Assembly (NCBI RefSeq): GCF_000761215.1
Contig: NZ_CP009438.1
Span: forward strand, 3,279,001-3,343,000
Length of the DNA: 64,000 nucleotides
From: Streptomyces glaucescens
GTDB taxonomy: Bacteria > Actinomycetota > Actinomycetes > Streptomycetales > Streptomycetaceae
Reading direction: 5' to 3'
Of the stretch, positions 52,292 to 61,620 are shown piece after piece (the first letter of the stretch is position 1; every line of letters begins with the position of its first letter). Below the pieces are notes generated by a model, which worked only from the letters and a program-made list of their open reading frames with translations, had not been told where the DNA came from and made no database searches. The position numbers and the translations under genes were made by a program.

Positions 52292-52915
52292 TCAATTACT
52301 GCTGCGCGCCCGGCTGTGCCGCCACCGGTTCAGCAGCCCGTCGGGCACTTCCTCCGCGGTGAGCGCGAAGACCAGGTGGTCGCGCCAGGCGCCGTCGATG
52401 TGCAGATAACGGGGCCGCAGCCCCTCCTCCCGGAATCCGAGTTTCTCCACCACCCGGCGGCTGGGGCCGTTCTCCGGGCGAATACACACCTCCACGCGGT
52501 GCAGTCCGACCGTGCGGAAACAGTGGTCCACGACGAGCGCCACGGCCGTCGGCATCACCCCGCGCCCGGCGACCGCCTCGTCCACCCAGTAGCCGACGTG
52601 GCCCGAGCACATCGAACCCCAGGTGATCCCGGCGACCGTCAACTGCCCGACCAGCCGCCCCTGGTACTCGATCACGAACGGCAGCATCCGGCCCGCGTTC
52701 GCCTCGGTGCGCAGATGGCGGACCATCTGCCGGTAGGTCGGCCGGTGCGTGACCGGCCCGCCCGGCGCGGGCGGCGGGATGGTCGCCTCCCAGGGGCGCA
52801 GCCAGTCCCGGTTGCGCCGGTTGACCTCGCGCCAGGCCCGCTGGTCGCGCAGCTTTATCGGCCGCAGGACGACATCGTCCTCCACCAGCTCGACGGGCCA
52901 CCATGCGCTGTTCAG
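52292..52915 (-). CDS. rimJ: RimJ/RimL-type GNAT acetyltransferase, probable CTG start
   Basis: A 207-residue ribosomal-protein-acetyltransferase-like enzyme. The N-terminal block [20 protein letters not shown] is typical, with the acetyl-CoA region [20 protein letters not shown] and [23 protein letters not shown]. Using GTG 52885 would remove WWPVEL, which belongs to the family. CTG at 52915 overlaps the mogA stop in the same way as the GTGA and ATGA couplings here, so it is the likely start. In M. tuberculosis a rimJ gene also follows the glp-like moeA and precedes the GlpR homologue. Confidence 0.85.
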   Translation of the reverse strand: MNSAWWPVELVEDDVVLRPIKLRDQRAWREVNRRNRDWLRPWEATIPPPAPGGPVTHRPTYRQMVRHLRTEANAGRMLPFVIEYQGRLVGQLTVAGITWGSMCSGHVGYWVDEAVAGRGVMPTAVALVVDHCFRTVGLHRVEVCIRPENGPSRRVVEKLGFREEGLRPRYLHIDGAWRDHLVFALTAEEVPDGLLNRWRHSRARSSN

Positions 52916-53427
52916 CTCGCACCCCCACCACCGGGCCGCGGGTGGTCGCCACCACGGACCTGGTCGACGGCGTGGATCAGCAGGGGCTCCAGGACGGCCA
53001 GACCGTCGCGCACCCCGCCGGTCGATCCCGGCAGGTTCACGATCAGCGTCCGGCCCGCCACCCCGGCCAGGCCCCGGGAGAGCACCGCGGTGGGCACCGC
53101 GTCCCGGCCGTACGCCCGGATCGCCTCCGCGATGCCCGGCACCTCCCGGTCGAGCACCGCGCGGGTGGCCTCGGGGGTGCGGTCGGTGGGCGAGATGCCG
53201 GTGCCGCCGGTGGTGACGATCACGTCGTAGCCGGTCTCCACGCCCGCGCGCAGGGCCGCCTCCACGGGGTTCCCGTCGGGGACGACCCGCGGCCCGTCCA
53301 CGGCGAACCCGAGGCTCTTGAGGCCGTCGGCGATCAGCGGGCCGCCCCGGTCCTCGTAGACGCCCGCGGCGGCCCGGTTGGAGGCCGTGACGACCAGCGC
53401 CCGGTACGGCGCGCCCGCGGCGCTCAC
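52912..53427 (-). CDS. Molybdenum cofactor biosynthesis protein, MogA/MoaB family
   Basis: A 171-residue MPT adenylyltransferase-fold protein. Seen: [21 protein letters not shown], the binding motif [19 protein letters not shown], and [14 protein letters not shown] near the C terminus. GTG 53427 overlaps the moaC stop (GTGA), so the two are coupled. It activates molybdopterin for metal insertion. Adjacent to moaC and the MoeA-like glp, giving three cofactor-type genes in one strand order. Confidence 0.93.
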   Translation of the reverse strand: MSAAGAPYRALVVTASNRAAAGVYEDRGGPLIADGLKSLGFAVDGPRVVPDGNPVEAALRAGVETGYDVIVTTGGTGISPTDRTPEATRAVLDREVPGIAEAIRAYGRDAVPTAVLSRGLAGVAGRTLIVNLPGSTGGVRDGLAVLEPLLIHAVDQVRGGDHPRPGGGGAS

Positions 53428-53903
53428 GCCCGGCTCCAGTCGCCCGACTTGCCGCCCGTCTTCTCCTCCACCCGCACGTCCGTGATGACCGCTCCCTTGT
53501 CGACCGCCTTCACCATGTCGATCACGGTGAGCGCGGCGACCGAGACCGCGGTGAGCGCCTCCATCTCGACGCCCGTGCGGTCCGTGGTCCGCACCGTCGC
53601 GGTGATCTCCACGGCGTCGTCCGCGACCGACAGGTCCAGTGTCACACCGGAGAGCGCGAGCGGGTGGCACAGCGGGATCAGGTCGGGGGTGCGCTTGGCA
53701 CCCATGATGCCGGCGATCCGCGCGGTGGCGAGGGCGTCGCCCTTGGGGACCCCCTCACCGCGCAGCAGCTCGACCACGCGGGGCGAGACGAGGACGCGTC
53801 CGCCGGCGCGGGCGGTGCGGACGGTCACGTCCTTCTCCGACACGTCGACCATCCGGGCGGCGCCCGCGTCGTCGATGTGCGTCAGTCGGTCCTGCCTGCT
53901 CAT
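53424..53903 (-). CDS. moaC: Cyclic pyranopterin monophosphate synthase
   Basis: A 159-residue enzyme for the second step of molybdenum cofactor synthesis, converting 3',8-cyclo-7,8-dihydro-GTP to cPMP. Family blocks: [46 protein letters not shown] with catalytic Lys and His, [27 protein letters not shown] and [17 protein letters not shown] 53903. It precedes mogA with a 4-bp overlap and follows glp by 83 bp. Confidence 0.96.
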   Translation of the reverse strand: MSRQDRLTHIDDAGAARMVDVSEKDVTVRTARAGGRVLVSPRVVELLRGEGVPKGDALATARIAGIMGAKRTPDLIPLCHPLALSGVTLDLSVADDAVEITATVRTTDRTGVEMEALTAVSVAALTVIDMVKAVDKGAVITDVRVEEKTGGKSGDWSRA

Positions 53904-53986
53904 GCTGTGCCGCTCCCGGTCCGGGCCCGGCGCGGTCCGGTGCGCGGGCCTGTTGTGCGCGACACGGTACCCCCAAGTCCGGGGGG

Positions 53987-55309
53987 TCAGCCGAGCAGGA
54001 CCACCTCGACGTCGGCGCCGGGAGCGACGGACTCCACGTCCTCGGGGACGACGATCAGCGCGTCGGCGCGCGCGAGGGCCGCGACGAGGTGGGACCCGGC
54101 CCCGCCGACCGGGGTCACCGCGCCGTCGGCGTACCGGCCGCGCAGGAACTGCCTGCGGCCCTTCGGCGACGTCAGCGGCCTGTCCGCGCTCAGGGTGGCG
54201 CGGGTGGTGGGGCGGTGCACGTCGGTCAGGCCCATGAGGGTGCGGATCGCGGGACGGACGAACAGCTCGAAGGAGACGTACGACGACACCGGATTGCCGG
54301 GCAGGGCGAGGAGCGGGGTGTGGTCGGGGCCGATGGAGCCGAACCCCTGCGGCTTGCCGGGCTGCATGGCGAGCCGGCGGAACTCGACCCCGCTGCCCGG
54401 CTCGTCCTCGTCGGCGACGTGCGCGAGGGCCTCCTTGACCACGTCGTACGCGCCGACGCTGACGCCGCCCGTGGTGACCATGAGGTCGGCGCGCACCAAC
54501 TGGTCCTCGATCGCGGTGCGCAGGGTCTCGGCGTCGTCGGCGACGGCGCCCACCCGGTAGGCGATGGCGCCGGCGTCACGGGCGGCGGCGGTGAGGGCGA
54601 AGCTGTTGGAGTCGTAGATCTGGCCGGCGGCCAGCTCCTCGTCGGGCTGGACGAGTTCGCTGCCGGTGGACATCACCACCACGCGCGGGCGCGGGCGGAC
54701 CCGGACCGTGCCGCGGCCGATGGCGGCGAGCAGCGCGATCTGCGGCGGGCCGAGGATCGTGCCGGCGTCGAGGGCGCGGTCGCCGGCCTGCACGTCGCTG
54801 CCCTTCGCGCGCACGTGCGCGCGGGCCTCGGCGGGCCGGTGCACCCGGACCTGGCCGCCGGCGGCCTCGGGGGCCAGGCTGCGGGCGCGCATCGCGGCGA
54901 CGGGGCCCTCACCGAGGCCGCCGTCGGTCCACTCCACGGGGACCACGGCCTCGGCGCCGGGCGGCAGCGGGGCGCCGGTCATGATGCGGGCGGCCTGGCC
55001 TGGCCCCACCTGGAGCAGGCCGGCCTGGCCCGCCGCGACGTCCCCGATCACGTCGAGGACGGCGGGGAACTCCTCGCTCGCGCCCGCGACATCCGCGACC
55101 CGTACCGCGTACCCGTCCATGGAGCTGTTGTCGAACGGCGGCAGGGAGACCGGCACCGTGATGTCGTCGACCAGGACGCAGCCCTGGGCGTCGAGCAGGT
55201 TCAGCTCGATGGGTTCGAGGGGGCGGACGGTGGTGAGGATGTCCTCCAGGTGCTCGTCCACCGACCACAGGTGGTCCTGGCCGGTGGCGCGGGGCGCGGC
55301 GGTGCTCAA
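53987..55309 (-). CDS. glp: Gephyrin-like molybdotransferase (Glp/MoeA)
   Basis: A 440-residue MoeA-fold protein. Domain I has [19 protein letters not shown]; domain III has [27 protein letters not shown] and [18 protein letters not shown]; then [20 protein letters not shown] and domain IV. MoeA inserts molybdate into adenylyl-molybdopterin. In actinobacteria a MoeA-like protein, Glp, also binds FtsZ and the membrane receptor GlpR, and this gene has the neighbourhood for that. The start is TTG 55309, 5 bp after the galU stop, with GAGGAG upstream. Metabolic and division roles cannot be separated by sequence alone. Confidence 0.93.
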   Translation of the reverse strand: MSTAAPRATGQDHLWSVDEHLEDILTTVRPLEPIELNLLDAQGCVLVDDITVPVSLPPFDNSSMDGYAVRVADVAGASEEFPAVLDVIGDVAAGQAGLLQVGPGQAARIMTGAPLPPGAEAVVPVEWTDGGLGEGPVAAMRARSLAPEAAGGQVRVHRPAEARAHVRAKGSDVQAGDRALDAGTILGPPQIALLAAIGRGTVRVRPRPRVVVMSTGSELVQPDEELAAGQIYDSNSFALTAAARDAGAIAYRVGAVADDAETLRTAIEDQLVRADLMVTTGGVSVGAYDVVKEALAHVADEDEPGSGVEFRRLAMQPGKPQGFGSIGPDHTPLLALPGNPVSSYVSFELFVRPAIRTLMGLTDVHRPTTRATLSADRPLTSPKGRRQFLRGRYADGAVTPVGGAGSHLVAALARADALIVVPEDVESVAPGADVEVVLLG

Positions 55310-55314
55310 GGTGG

Positions 55315-56217
55315 CTACATCTCCTCGGTGACGTAACTGCGGAGCCAGGCCCGGAAGTCCGGGCCCAGGTCTTCACGTTCGCACGCGAGTCTGACAATGG
55401 CACGCAGGTAGTCGCCGCGGTCGCCGGTGTCATAGCGGCGGCCCTGGAAGACGACGCCGTGCACCGGGCCGCCGATCTTCTCGTCCTGGGCGAGCTGCTG
55501 GAGGGCGTCGGTCAGCTGGATCTCGCCGCCGCGGCCGGGCTCGGTCTTGCGCAGTATGTCGAAGATGTGGGGGTCGAGGACGTACCGGCCGATGATGGCG
55601 TAGTTGGACGGGGCGTCGGCCGCGTCGGGCTTCTCCACCAGGCCGTTCACCTTGACGACGTCGCCTTCCGCGGTGGCCTCGACGGCGGCGCAGCCGTAGA
55701 GGTGGATCTGCTCGGGTGCGACCTCCATGAGCGCGACCACGCTGCCTCCGCTGCGCTCCTGCACCTCGATCATCCGCTGGAGCAGCGGGTCGCGCGGGTC
55801 GATCAGGTCGTCGCCCAGGAGGACGGCGAAGGGCTCGGTGCCGACGTGCGGGGCGGCGCACAGGACGGCGTGGCCGAGGCCCTTGGGGTCGCCCTGGCGG
55901 ACGTAGTGCATCGTCGCGAGGTCGCTCGACTCCTGCACCTTCGCGAGCCGTTCGGCGTCACCCTTCTTCTCGAGCGCCGACTCCAGCTCGTAGTTGCGGT
56001 CGAAGTGGTCCTCCAGCGGGCGCTTGTTGCGGCCCGTCACCATGAGGACGTCATCGAGGCCCGCCGAGACGGCCTCCTCGACCACGTACTGGATCGCCGG
56101 CTTGTCGACGACCGGCAGCATCTCCTTGGGAGTGGCCTTGGTGGCCGGCAGGAACCGGGTACCGAGGCCGGCTGCGGGAATGACAGCCTTGCTGATCCTG
56201 GGGTGGGACTGAGTCAT
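55315..56217 (-). CDS. galU: UTP-glucose-1-phosphate uridylyltransferase
   Basis: A 300-residue nucleotidyltransferase making UDP-glucose. Motifs: KAVIPAAGLGTRFLPATKATPKEMLPVVDKP, VTGRNKRPLEDHFD, LGHAVLCAAPHVG and FAVLLGDDLID. ATG 56217 is chosen because it starts the typical MTQSHPRISKAV; ATG 56229 upstream is in frame. It heads the run galU-glp-moaC-mogA-GNAT. UDP-glucose also links to the gal operon at the other end of the window. Confidence 0.95.
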   Translation of the reverse strand: MTQSHPRISKAVIPAAGLGTRFLPATKATPKEMLPVVDKPAIQYVVEEAVSAGLDDVLMVTGRNKRPLEDHFDRNYELESALEKKGDAERLAKVQESSDLATMHYVRQGDPKGLGHAVLCAAPHVGTEPFAVLLGDDLIDPRDPLLQRMIEVQERSGGSVVALMEVAPEQIHLYGCAAVEATAEGDVVKVNGLVEKPDAADAPSNYAIIGRYVLDPHIFDILRKTEPGRGGEIQLTDALQQLAQDEKIGGPVHGVVFQGRRYDTGDRGDYLRAIVRLACEREDLGPDFRAWLRSYVTEEM

Positions 56218-56309
56218 GCCCGACACCATATCCGGAGCCTTTGTGAGGAATCTGAGGCTCCGATTCGTTGACGCTCATATGAGCACATTGACGCAGTACG
56301 GGAGTGACA

Positions 56310-56936
56310 GTGAGCCACAACGGACCTTCGGCAGAGCCTGACAAGCGTGCGTTGCGCCGGGATCTCATCGCCGTGAGGAGCAGATTGACGGCAGATGACG
56401 TGCGGGAATACGAGGCGGCGCTGGCCGAGCGGGCGGGAGAGCTGCCCGAGCTCGCGGGCGCGCGGACGGTGGCGGCCTATGTGTCCGTCGGAAGCGAACC
56501 GGGGACGCGCGCGCTGCTCGACGCGCTGCGCGCGCGGGGCGTGCGCGTCCTGCTTCCGGTGCTGCTGCCCGACAACGATCTGGACTGGGGCGAGTACGCC
56601 GGACCGGACTCGCTGGCCCCGGTCCGGCACGGCGGGAGGATGACCCTGCTGGAGCCCTCGGGCGTCCGCCTCGGGGCCGACGCGGTGACCACCGCCGACG
56701 TGGTGCTGCTGCCGGGGCTCGCGGTCGACGCGCGCGGCATGCGGCTGGGCCGCGGCGGCGGGTCGTACGACCGCGTCCTGGCCCGTCTCGAGCGCACGGG
56801 CGCCCGTGCGGCGCTGGTGGTGCTGCTGTACGACACGGAGGTCGTCGAGCGGGTCCCGGCCCAGGCGCACGACCGGCCGGTGCACGCGGTGGTCACGCCG
56901 TCCGGGGTGCGCCGGTTCCGCGCGCCACGGACCTGA
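56310..56936 (+). CDS. 5-formyltetrahydrofolate cyclo-ligase
   Basis: A 208-residue enzyme that converts 5-formyl-THF to 5,10-methenyl-THF with ATP. Family features: DKRALRRDLIAVRSRL, VAAYVSVGSEPGTRALLDAL and the C-terminal MRLGRGGGSYDRVLAR glycine motif. GTG 56310 has GGGAG upstream at 5 nt; GTG 56304 is in frame but too close. It is divergent from galU across about 90 bp, an arrangement also seen in mycobacteria. A strong terminator follows. Confidence 0.94.
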   Translation: MSHNGPSAEPDKRALRRDLIAVRSRLTADDVREYEAALAERAGELPELAGARTVAAYVSVGSEPGTRALLDALRARGVRVLLPVLLPDNDLDWGEYAGPDSLAPVRHGGRMTLLEPSGVRLGADAVTTADVVLLPGLAVDARGMRLGRGGGSYDRVLARLERTGARAALVVLLYDTEVVERVPAQAHDRPVHAVVTPSGVRRFRAPRT

Positions 56937-56968
56937 AAGGGCCCTCCACGCACGCGTGGAGGGCCCTT
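56937..56968. terminator. Bidirectional hairpin terminator
   Basis: AAGGGCCCTCCACG pairs perfectly with CGTGGAGGGCCCTT (14 bp, CACG loop). It begins immediately after the cyclo-ligase stop and lies 24 bp from the convergent acylase gene's stop, so it serves both. Confidence 0.9.
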
Positions 56969-56991
56969 CCGGAGGGTGCGCCGTCAGCGGG

Positions 56992-59844
56992 TCACGGCTT
57001 CAGCACGAGCGTGTCCCGCGTGCTCTTGTCGACCGCCTTCTCCGAGAAGGCCCAGGGCAGCAGTTCGCCCTTGGCCCACTTGCCCGTCTGGTCGGTGTAG
57101 TGGTCGCTGTAGGCGTGCCCGGAGGCGCCGGTGAGGTTGATCCACCGCGACTTGTCGAGGTCGCCGAGGTTGACCACCATCCGCATCGACGGCACCCAGA
57201 CGACGCCGTAGCCGCCCGCGGCGTTCCAGCCGGTGGCGTTGACCGTGGCCTCGCCGCCGCTGAGCTTCCACGGGCCGCGGTTGAGCGCGTAGCGCAGGAA
57301 GCCGGGGCCTTCGGTGCCGAGGGTCTGGTTCTTCAGGAACAGGCGGTGCAGCCGGCCCCAGCTCCAGGTGTCGATGTCCTTGCCGAGCTTGGCGGTCAGC
57401 TCCCAGCGGGCGTCGATCATGGCGCGCTTGAACAGCTCGTCACGGTTGTCCGCGCCGGGGCGGGTGCCGTTCTCGGGCGTGGTCCACCAGTCGCTGTCCT
57501 CGTCCTGCATGAGCGTGCGGACCACCTCGAACCAGCGGTCGCCGCCGTCCGGCTGGGCCTGGGCGGCGTCGCGCCGGCCGCATTCGCGGACCCGGCGCTC
57601 GTCGTCCACCGGTCCGGTGGTGTCGACCGGCTCGACCAGCAGGCACTGGCCCTTGACCCGCAGTTCCTTGGGCAGCTTGTTGCCGAAGGCGTGCTTGAGG
57701 ACGTTGCGCCAGACGGCGTTGAAGTAGGCCGCCGCCGCGCTGTCGGCGTCCTGGGTGTAGTCCCAGCCCTCCAGCAGCTTCTGCGCCTCGCGGACGTCCT
57801 TGTCGCCGACGTCGATCTTCAGCAGCTGGGGCACCAGCAGCTTGGCGATCTCGCTGCTGTTGTCCGTCTGCATGAGGCGCATGTCCTCGGTGGAGATCTT
57901 GCCGCCGCCCTTGATCTTCGACTCGATCAGGTCGGTGATCCGCTGGCTGCGGGTGCCGTAGCCCCAGTCCGTGGTGAGCGTGTAAGGGTAGTCCTCGCCG
58001 ACCGCGGCCTGGTTGGCGGTGACGATGTAGCCGCGCCGCGGGTTGTACTCGTACGGCAGCTCGTCCTGGTCGAGGTAGCCGGTCCAGCGGTACTTCGAGT
58101 CCCAGCCGGGGGCCGGGACGGAGCCGTCGTGGTCCTCCGCGCGCGTGGGGATCCGGCCGGGCAGGGTGTAGCCGATGTTGTCGTCGGTGTCGGCGTAGAC
58201 GAGGTTCTGCGAGGGCACCTCGAACAGGGCCGCCGCCTCGCGGAAGTCCTCCCAGTCGGCCGCCTTGTCCATCGCGAACACGGCGTCCATGGTGGTGCCC
58301 GCCTCCAGCGCGGTCCAGCGCAGGGCGATGCCGTAGCCGTCGCCGCGGTCGGGGGCCGCGGTGTCGACGGTGGCCTTCCTGCCGACCGTCACCAGCTCGT
58401 CGTCGCGGTCGGAGAGCAGGGGCCCGTTGTTGGTCTCCCGGACGACGATCTTCTTGCTGGCCCCGCCGGCGACCTCGATGGTCTCCTCCCGGGTCTTGAA
58501 GGGCACCACCTTGCCGTCGAACAGGTAGCCGTCGCCGCTGAGCTTCTCCAGGTAGAGGTCGGTGACGTCGGCTCCGGAGTTGGTCAGGCCCCAGGCGATG
58601 TCCTTGTTGTGGCCGATGACCACGCCGGGCATGCCGGCGAAGGTGTAGCCGGAGACGTCGAACTGGCACTTCTCGGAGACGGTGCGGCAGTGCAGGCCCA
58701 TCTGGTACCAGACGGACGGCAGGGACGGCGACAGGTGCGGGTCGTTGGCGAGCAGCGGCTTGCCGGTGATGGTGTGGTCGCCGTCGACGACCCAGGAGTT
58801 GGAGCCGATGCCGTTGCCGTTCACGCCGACGGCCGTGGGCAGGTCGTCCAGGACCCGGTAGAGGCCCGAGAGCTGGGTCTGCAGGGCGTCCGTGCCGGTG
58901 CCCTCGGTGCCGGTGCCTTCGGTGCCGGTGCCCTCGGTGCCGGTGCCTTCGGTGCCGGTGCCTTCGGTGCCGGTGCCTTCGGTGCCGCCGGAGCCGTCGC
59001 CGGAGGTGCCGTCATCGGAGGTGCCGTCGCCGTCGCCGGAGGTGCCGTCGCCGTCGCCCGGCTGGAACGTCTCCGTGAGTTCGTCGTACTGGCCCTCCTG
59101 GACGATCGCCTTGTTGCGGTCGTAGGGGTACGCCGGGTACAGGTCGGCGATCTGCTTCGGGCCGAGGCGGCTGGTCATCAGGGCGCGGTCGATCTCGTCC
59201 TGCATGTTGCCGCGCAGGTCCCAGGCCATCGCCTTGAGCCACGAGACGGAGTCGACCGGGGTCCACTCCTCGGGCGCGTAGTCGTTGCTGAAGCCCAGGG
59301 CGGCGTACTCCAGGGAGATGTCCTCGCCTTCCTTGCCCTTCAGGTAGGCGTTGACTCCCTTGGCGTAGGCCTGGAGGTACTTCTTGGTGGAGTCCGACAG
59401 CTTGGTCTCGTACTCCTGCTTCGCGATCCGCTCCCAGCCGAGGGTGCGCAGGAACTCGTCGTTGTCGATCTGGCTCTTGCCGAACATCTCCGACAGGCGT
59501 CCGGCCGTCATGTGGCGGCGGACGTCCATCTCGTAGAACCGGTCCTGCGCCTGGACGTAGCCCTGCGCCATGAACAGGTCCTCGTCGGAGGAGGCGTAGA
59601 TGTGCGGGATGCCGTGGCCGTCCCGCTTCACCTCGACCGGGCCGGACAGGCCGTCGAGCGTGAGCGAACCCTTGGTCTGCGGGAAGGAGGCGCGGACGGT
59701 GCTGACGGACCAGTACGCCCCGTAGGCGAGGCCGCCGATGACGGCCAGCACCAGCACGAGCACGATCAGCCGGGCTTTGCGCCCCTTCTTCCTGCCGGAC
59801 TTGCCGGGCTTCTGACCCGTTGAGGCGGTGGTGTTGGGGGGCAT
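56992..59844 (-). CDS. Membrane-anchored penicillin-acylase-family N-terminal nucleophile hydrolase
   Basis: A 950-residue amidase. A basic N terminus (KPGKSGRKKGRKAR) and one TM anchor (LIVLVLVLAVIGGLAYGAYW) replace a cleavable signal. The alpha chain begins SFPQTKGSLTLDGLSGPVEV with DGHGIPHIYASSDEDLFMAQGY. The beta-chain nucleophile is S348 in GIGSNSWVV, matching the SNxW start of penicillin G acylase beta chains. An acidic Gly/Thr/Glu repeat (EGTGT units) sits at about residues 287-318, just before the spacer and cleavage site. Known members hydrolyse N-acyl-homoserine lactones or acyl amides; the substrate here is unknown. ATG 59844. Confidence 0.92.
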   Translation of the reverse strand: MPPNTTASTGQKPGKSGRKKGRKARLIVLVLVLAVIGGLAYGAYWSVSTVRASFPQTKGSLTLDGLSGPVEVKRDGHGIPHIYASSDEDLFMAQGYVQAQDRFYEMDVRRHMTAGRLSEMFGKSQIDNDEFLRTLGWERIAKQEYETKLSDSTKKYLQAYAKGVNAYLKGKEGEDISLEYAALGFSNDYAPEEWTPVDSVSWLKAMAWDLRGNMQDEIDRALMTSRLGPKQIADLYPAYPYDRNKAIVQEGQYDELTETFQPGDGDGTSGDGDGTSDDGTSGDGSGGTEGTGTEGTGTEGTGTEGTGTEGTGTEGTGTDALQTQLSGLYRVLDDLPTAVGVNGNGIGSNSWVVDGDHTITGKPLLANDPHLSPSLPSVWYQMGLHCRTVSEKCQFDVSGYTFAGMPGVVIGHNKDIAWGLTNSGADVTDLYLEKLSGDGYLFDGKVVPFKTREETIEVAGGASKKIVVRETNNGPLLSDRDDELVTVGRKATVDTAAPDRGDGYGIALRWTALEAGTTMDAVFAMDKAADWEDFREAAALFEVPSQNLVYADTDDNIGYTLPGRIPTRAEDHDGSVPAPGWDSKYRWTGYLDQDELPYEYNPRRGYIVTANQAAVGEDYPYTLTTDWGYGTRSQRITDLIESKIKGGGKISTEDMRLMQTDNSSEIAKLLVPQLLKIDVGDKDVREAQKLLEGWDYTQDADSAAAAYFNAVWRNVLKHAFGNKLPKELRVKGQCLLVEPVDTTGPVDDERRVRECGRRDAAQAQPDGGDRWFEVVRTLMQDEDSDWWTTPENGTRPGADNRDELFKRAMIDARWELTAKLGKDIDTWSWGRLHRLFLKNQTLGTEGPGFLRYALNRGPWKLSGGEATVNATGWNAAGGYGVVWVPSMRMVVNLGDLDKSRWINLTGASGHAYSDHYTDQTGKWAKGELLPWAFSEKAVDKSTRDTLVLKP
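58893..58985. repeat. 15-bp tandem repeat inside the acylase gene
   Basis: About six 15-bp units of cggtgccggtgccttc type, with some cct variants, encode EGTGT repeats. They are in frame and lie in the linker ahead of the autocleavage Ser, so copy number could vary without breaking the catalytic domain. Confidence 0.85.
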
Positions 59845-60120
59845 CGCTGTCCTTGCTGTCCTAACGCGAGCGGCAGGTCGGGCTGTGACTATGAAAGAGC
59901 GCTGGAGCAACCATAGGCGCAGGGTCCACTCCCCCTTGACGCGGAGTCGGGAACCAGCGCGCACGGACGTTCGATCTTGCCTTGGCGAACGTCAAGAAAT
60001 CGTCAAGAGTTAGGTAAGGTAACGAAGTAACCAGTGCGGAGCGGGCCCGACTCCGTGTCGGATTCGTACACGAGTGTCCACGCGCGCGTGGGGCGCGTGA
60101 ACCAGGGAAGGGAACGGCCA

Positions 60121-61620
60121 CTGACTGTCCACCACCTCAACCAGCTCCTGCTCGTCTGCTCGATCGTCCTGCTCGTCGCCGTCGCGGCCGTCCGGATCTC
60201 GTCGCGCAGCGGGCTCCCCAGCCTGCTCGTGTACCTGGGGATCGGCGTCCTCATGGGCCAGGACGGGATCGGCGACATCCACTTCGACAACGCCGAGCTG
60301 ACCCAGGTCATCGGATACGCGGCCCTCGTCGTGATCCTCGCCGAAGGCGGTCTGGGCACGAAGTGGAAGGAGATCGGGCCGGCCCTGCCCGCCGCCTCCG
60401 CGCTGGCGCTGGCCGGGGTGGCGGTGAGCGTGGGGGTCACCGCCACCGCGGCCCACCTCCTGATCGGGCTGGAGTGGCGGCAGGCCCTCATCATCGGAGC
60501 GGTCGTCTCCTCGACCGACGCGGCGGCCGTCTTCTCGGTGCTGCGGAAAATACCTCTCCCCGCGCGCGTGACGGGCACCCTCGAAGCCGAGTCGGGGTTC
60601 AACGACGCCCCGGTCGTGATCCTGGTCGTCGCCTTCTCCACGGCCGGCCCGGTCGAGCACTGGTACGTCCTGCTCGGCGAGATAGCGCTGGAACTGGCCA
60701 TCGGCGCGGCCATCGGGCTCGCGGTGGGCTGGCTCGGTTCCTGGGGCCTGCGGCACGTGGCGCTGCCCGCCTCCGGCCTCTACCCGATCGCCGTCATGGC
60801 CATCGCGGTCGCGGCGTACGCCGCGGGCGCCATCGCCCACGGCAGCGGCTTCCTCGCCGTCTACCTCGCGGCCATGGTCATGGGCAACGCGCGGCTGCCC
60901 CACTGGCCCGCCACCCGCGGCTTCGCCGACGGCCTCGGCTGGCTCGCCCAGATCGGCATGTTCGTGCTGCTCGGCCTCCTGGTGACGCCGTCCGAACTGG
61001 GTGACGACATCGTGCCCGCCCTCCTCATCGGCCTGGCCCTGACCATGGTGGCGCGCCCGCTCAGCGTGGTGCTCTGCCTGACCCCGTTCCGGGTGCCGTG
61101 GCAGGAGCAGACCCTGATGTCCTGGGCCGGGCTGCGCGGCGCCGTGCCGATCATCCTGGCGACCATCCCGATGGTGAACGGCGTGGACGGCAGCCGCCGC
61201 ATCTTCAACATCGTCTTCGTCCTGGTCGTCGTCTACACCCTGGTCCAGGGGCCGACCCTGCCGTGGCTGGCCCGCACGCTCCGCCTCGGCGGCGGCCCCG
61301 AGGCCGCCGACCTCGGCATCGAGTCGGCGCCCCTGGAGCGGCTGCGCGGGCACCTGCTGTCCGTGGCGATCCCCGAGGGCTCGAAGATGCACGGCGTCGA
61401 GGTGCACGAGCTGCGGCTGCCCGCCGGGTCCGCGGTGACCCTCGTCGTCCGGGACGGCACGTCGTTCGTACCGCTCCCCTCGACGGTGCTGCGCCGCGGG
61501 GACGAACTGCTCGTCGTGGCCACGGACCCGGTCCGGGACGCCACGGAGCGGCGCCTGCGCGCGGTGGGCCGGGGCGGCAAGCTGGCCGGCTGGCTGGGCA
61601 CGAACGGGAGCGACACCTAG
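60121..61620 (+). CDS. K+/H+ antiporter (CPA family) with C-terminal TrkA-C domain, CTG start
   Basis: A 499-residue membrane antiporter. About 12 TM segments begin LVYLGIGVLMGQDGIGDIHF; the ion-binding region is VVSSTDAAAVFSVLR and ESGFNDAPVVILVV, and SWAGLRGAVPIILATIP lies late. The C-terminal TrkA-C domain (VHELRLPAGSAVTLVVRDG, VLRRGDELLVVATDP) regulates transport. The start is inferred as CTG 60121 (VHHLNQLLLV... follows) because GGAAGGGA lies 7 nt upstream; GTG 60097 is in frame but lacks a Shine-Dalgarno sequence. It is divergent from the acylase gene. Role: cytoplasmic pH and K+ balance. Confidence 0.9.
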   Translation: MTVHHLNQLLLVCSIVLLVAVAAVRISSRSGLPSLLVYLGIGVLMGQDGIGDIHFDNAELTQVIGYAALVVILAEGGLGTKWKEIGPALPAASALALAGVAVSVGVTATAAHLLIGLEWRQALIIGAVVSSTDAAAVFSVLRKIPLPARVTGTLEAESGFNDAPVVILVVAFSTAGPVEHWYVLLGEIALELAIGAAIGLAVGWLGSWGLRHVALPASGLYPIAVMAIAVAAYAAGAIAHGSGFLAVYLAAMVMGNARLPHWPATRGFADGLGWLAQIGMFVLLGLLVTPSELGDDIVPALLIGLALTMVARPLSVVLCLTPFRVPWQEQTLMSWAGLRGAVPIILATIPMVNGVDGSRRIFNIVFVLVVVYTLVQGPTLPWLARTLRLGGGPEAADLGIESAPLERLRGHLLSVAIPEGSKMHGVEVHELRLPAGSAVTLVVRDGTSFVPLPSTVLRRGDELLVVATDPVRDATERRLRAVGRGGKLAGWLGTNGSDT

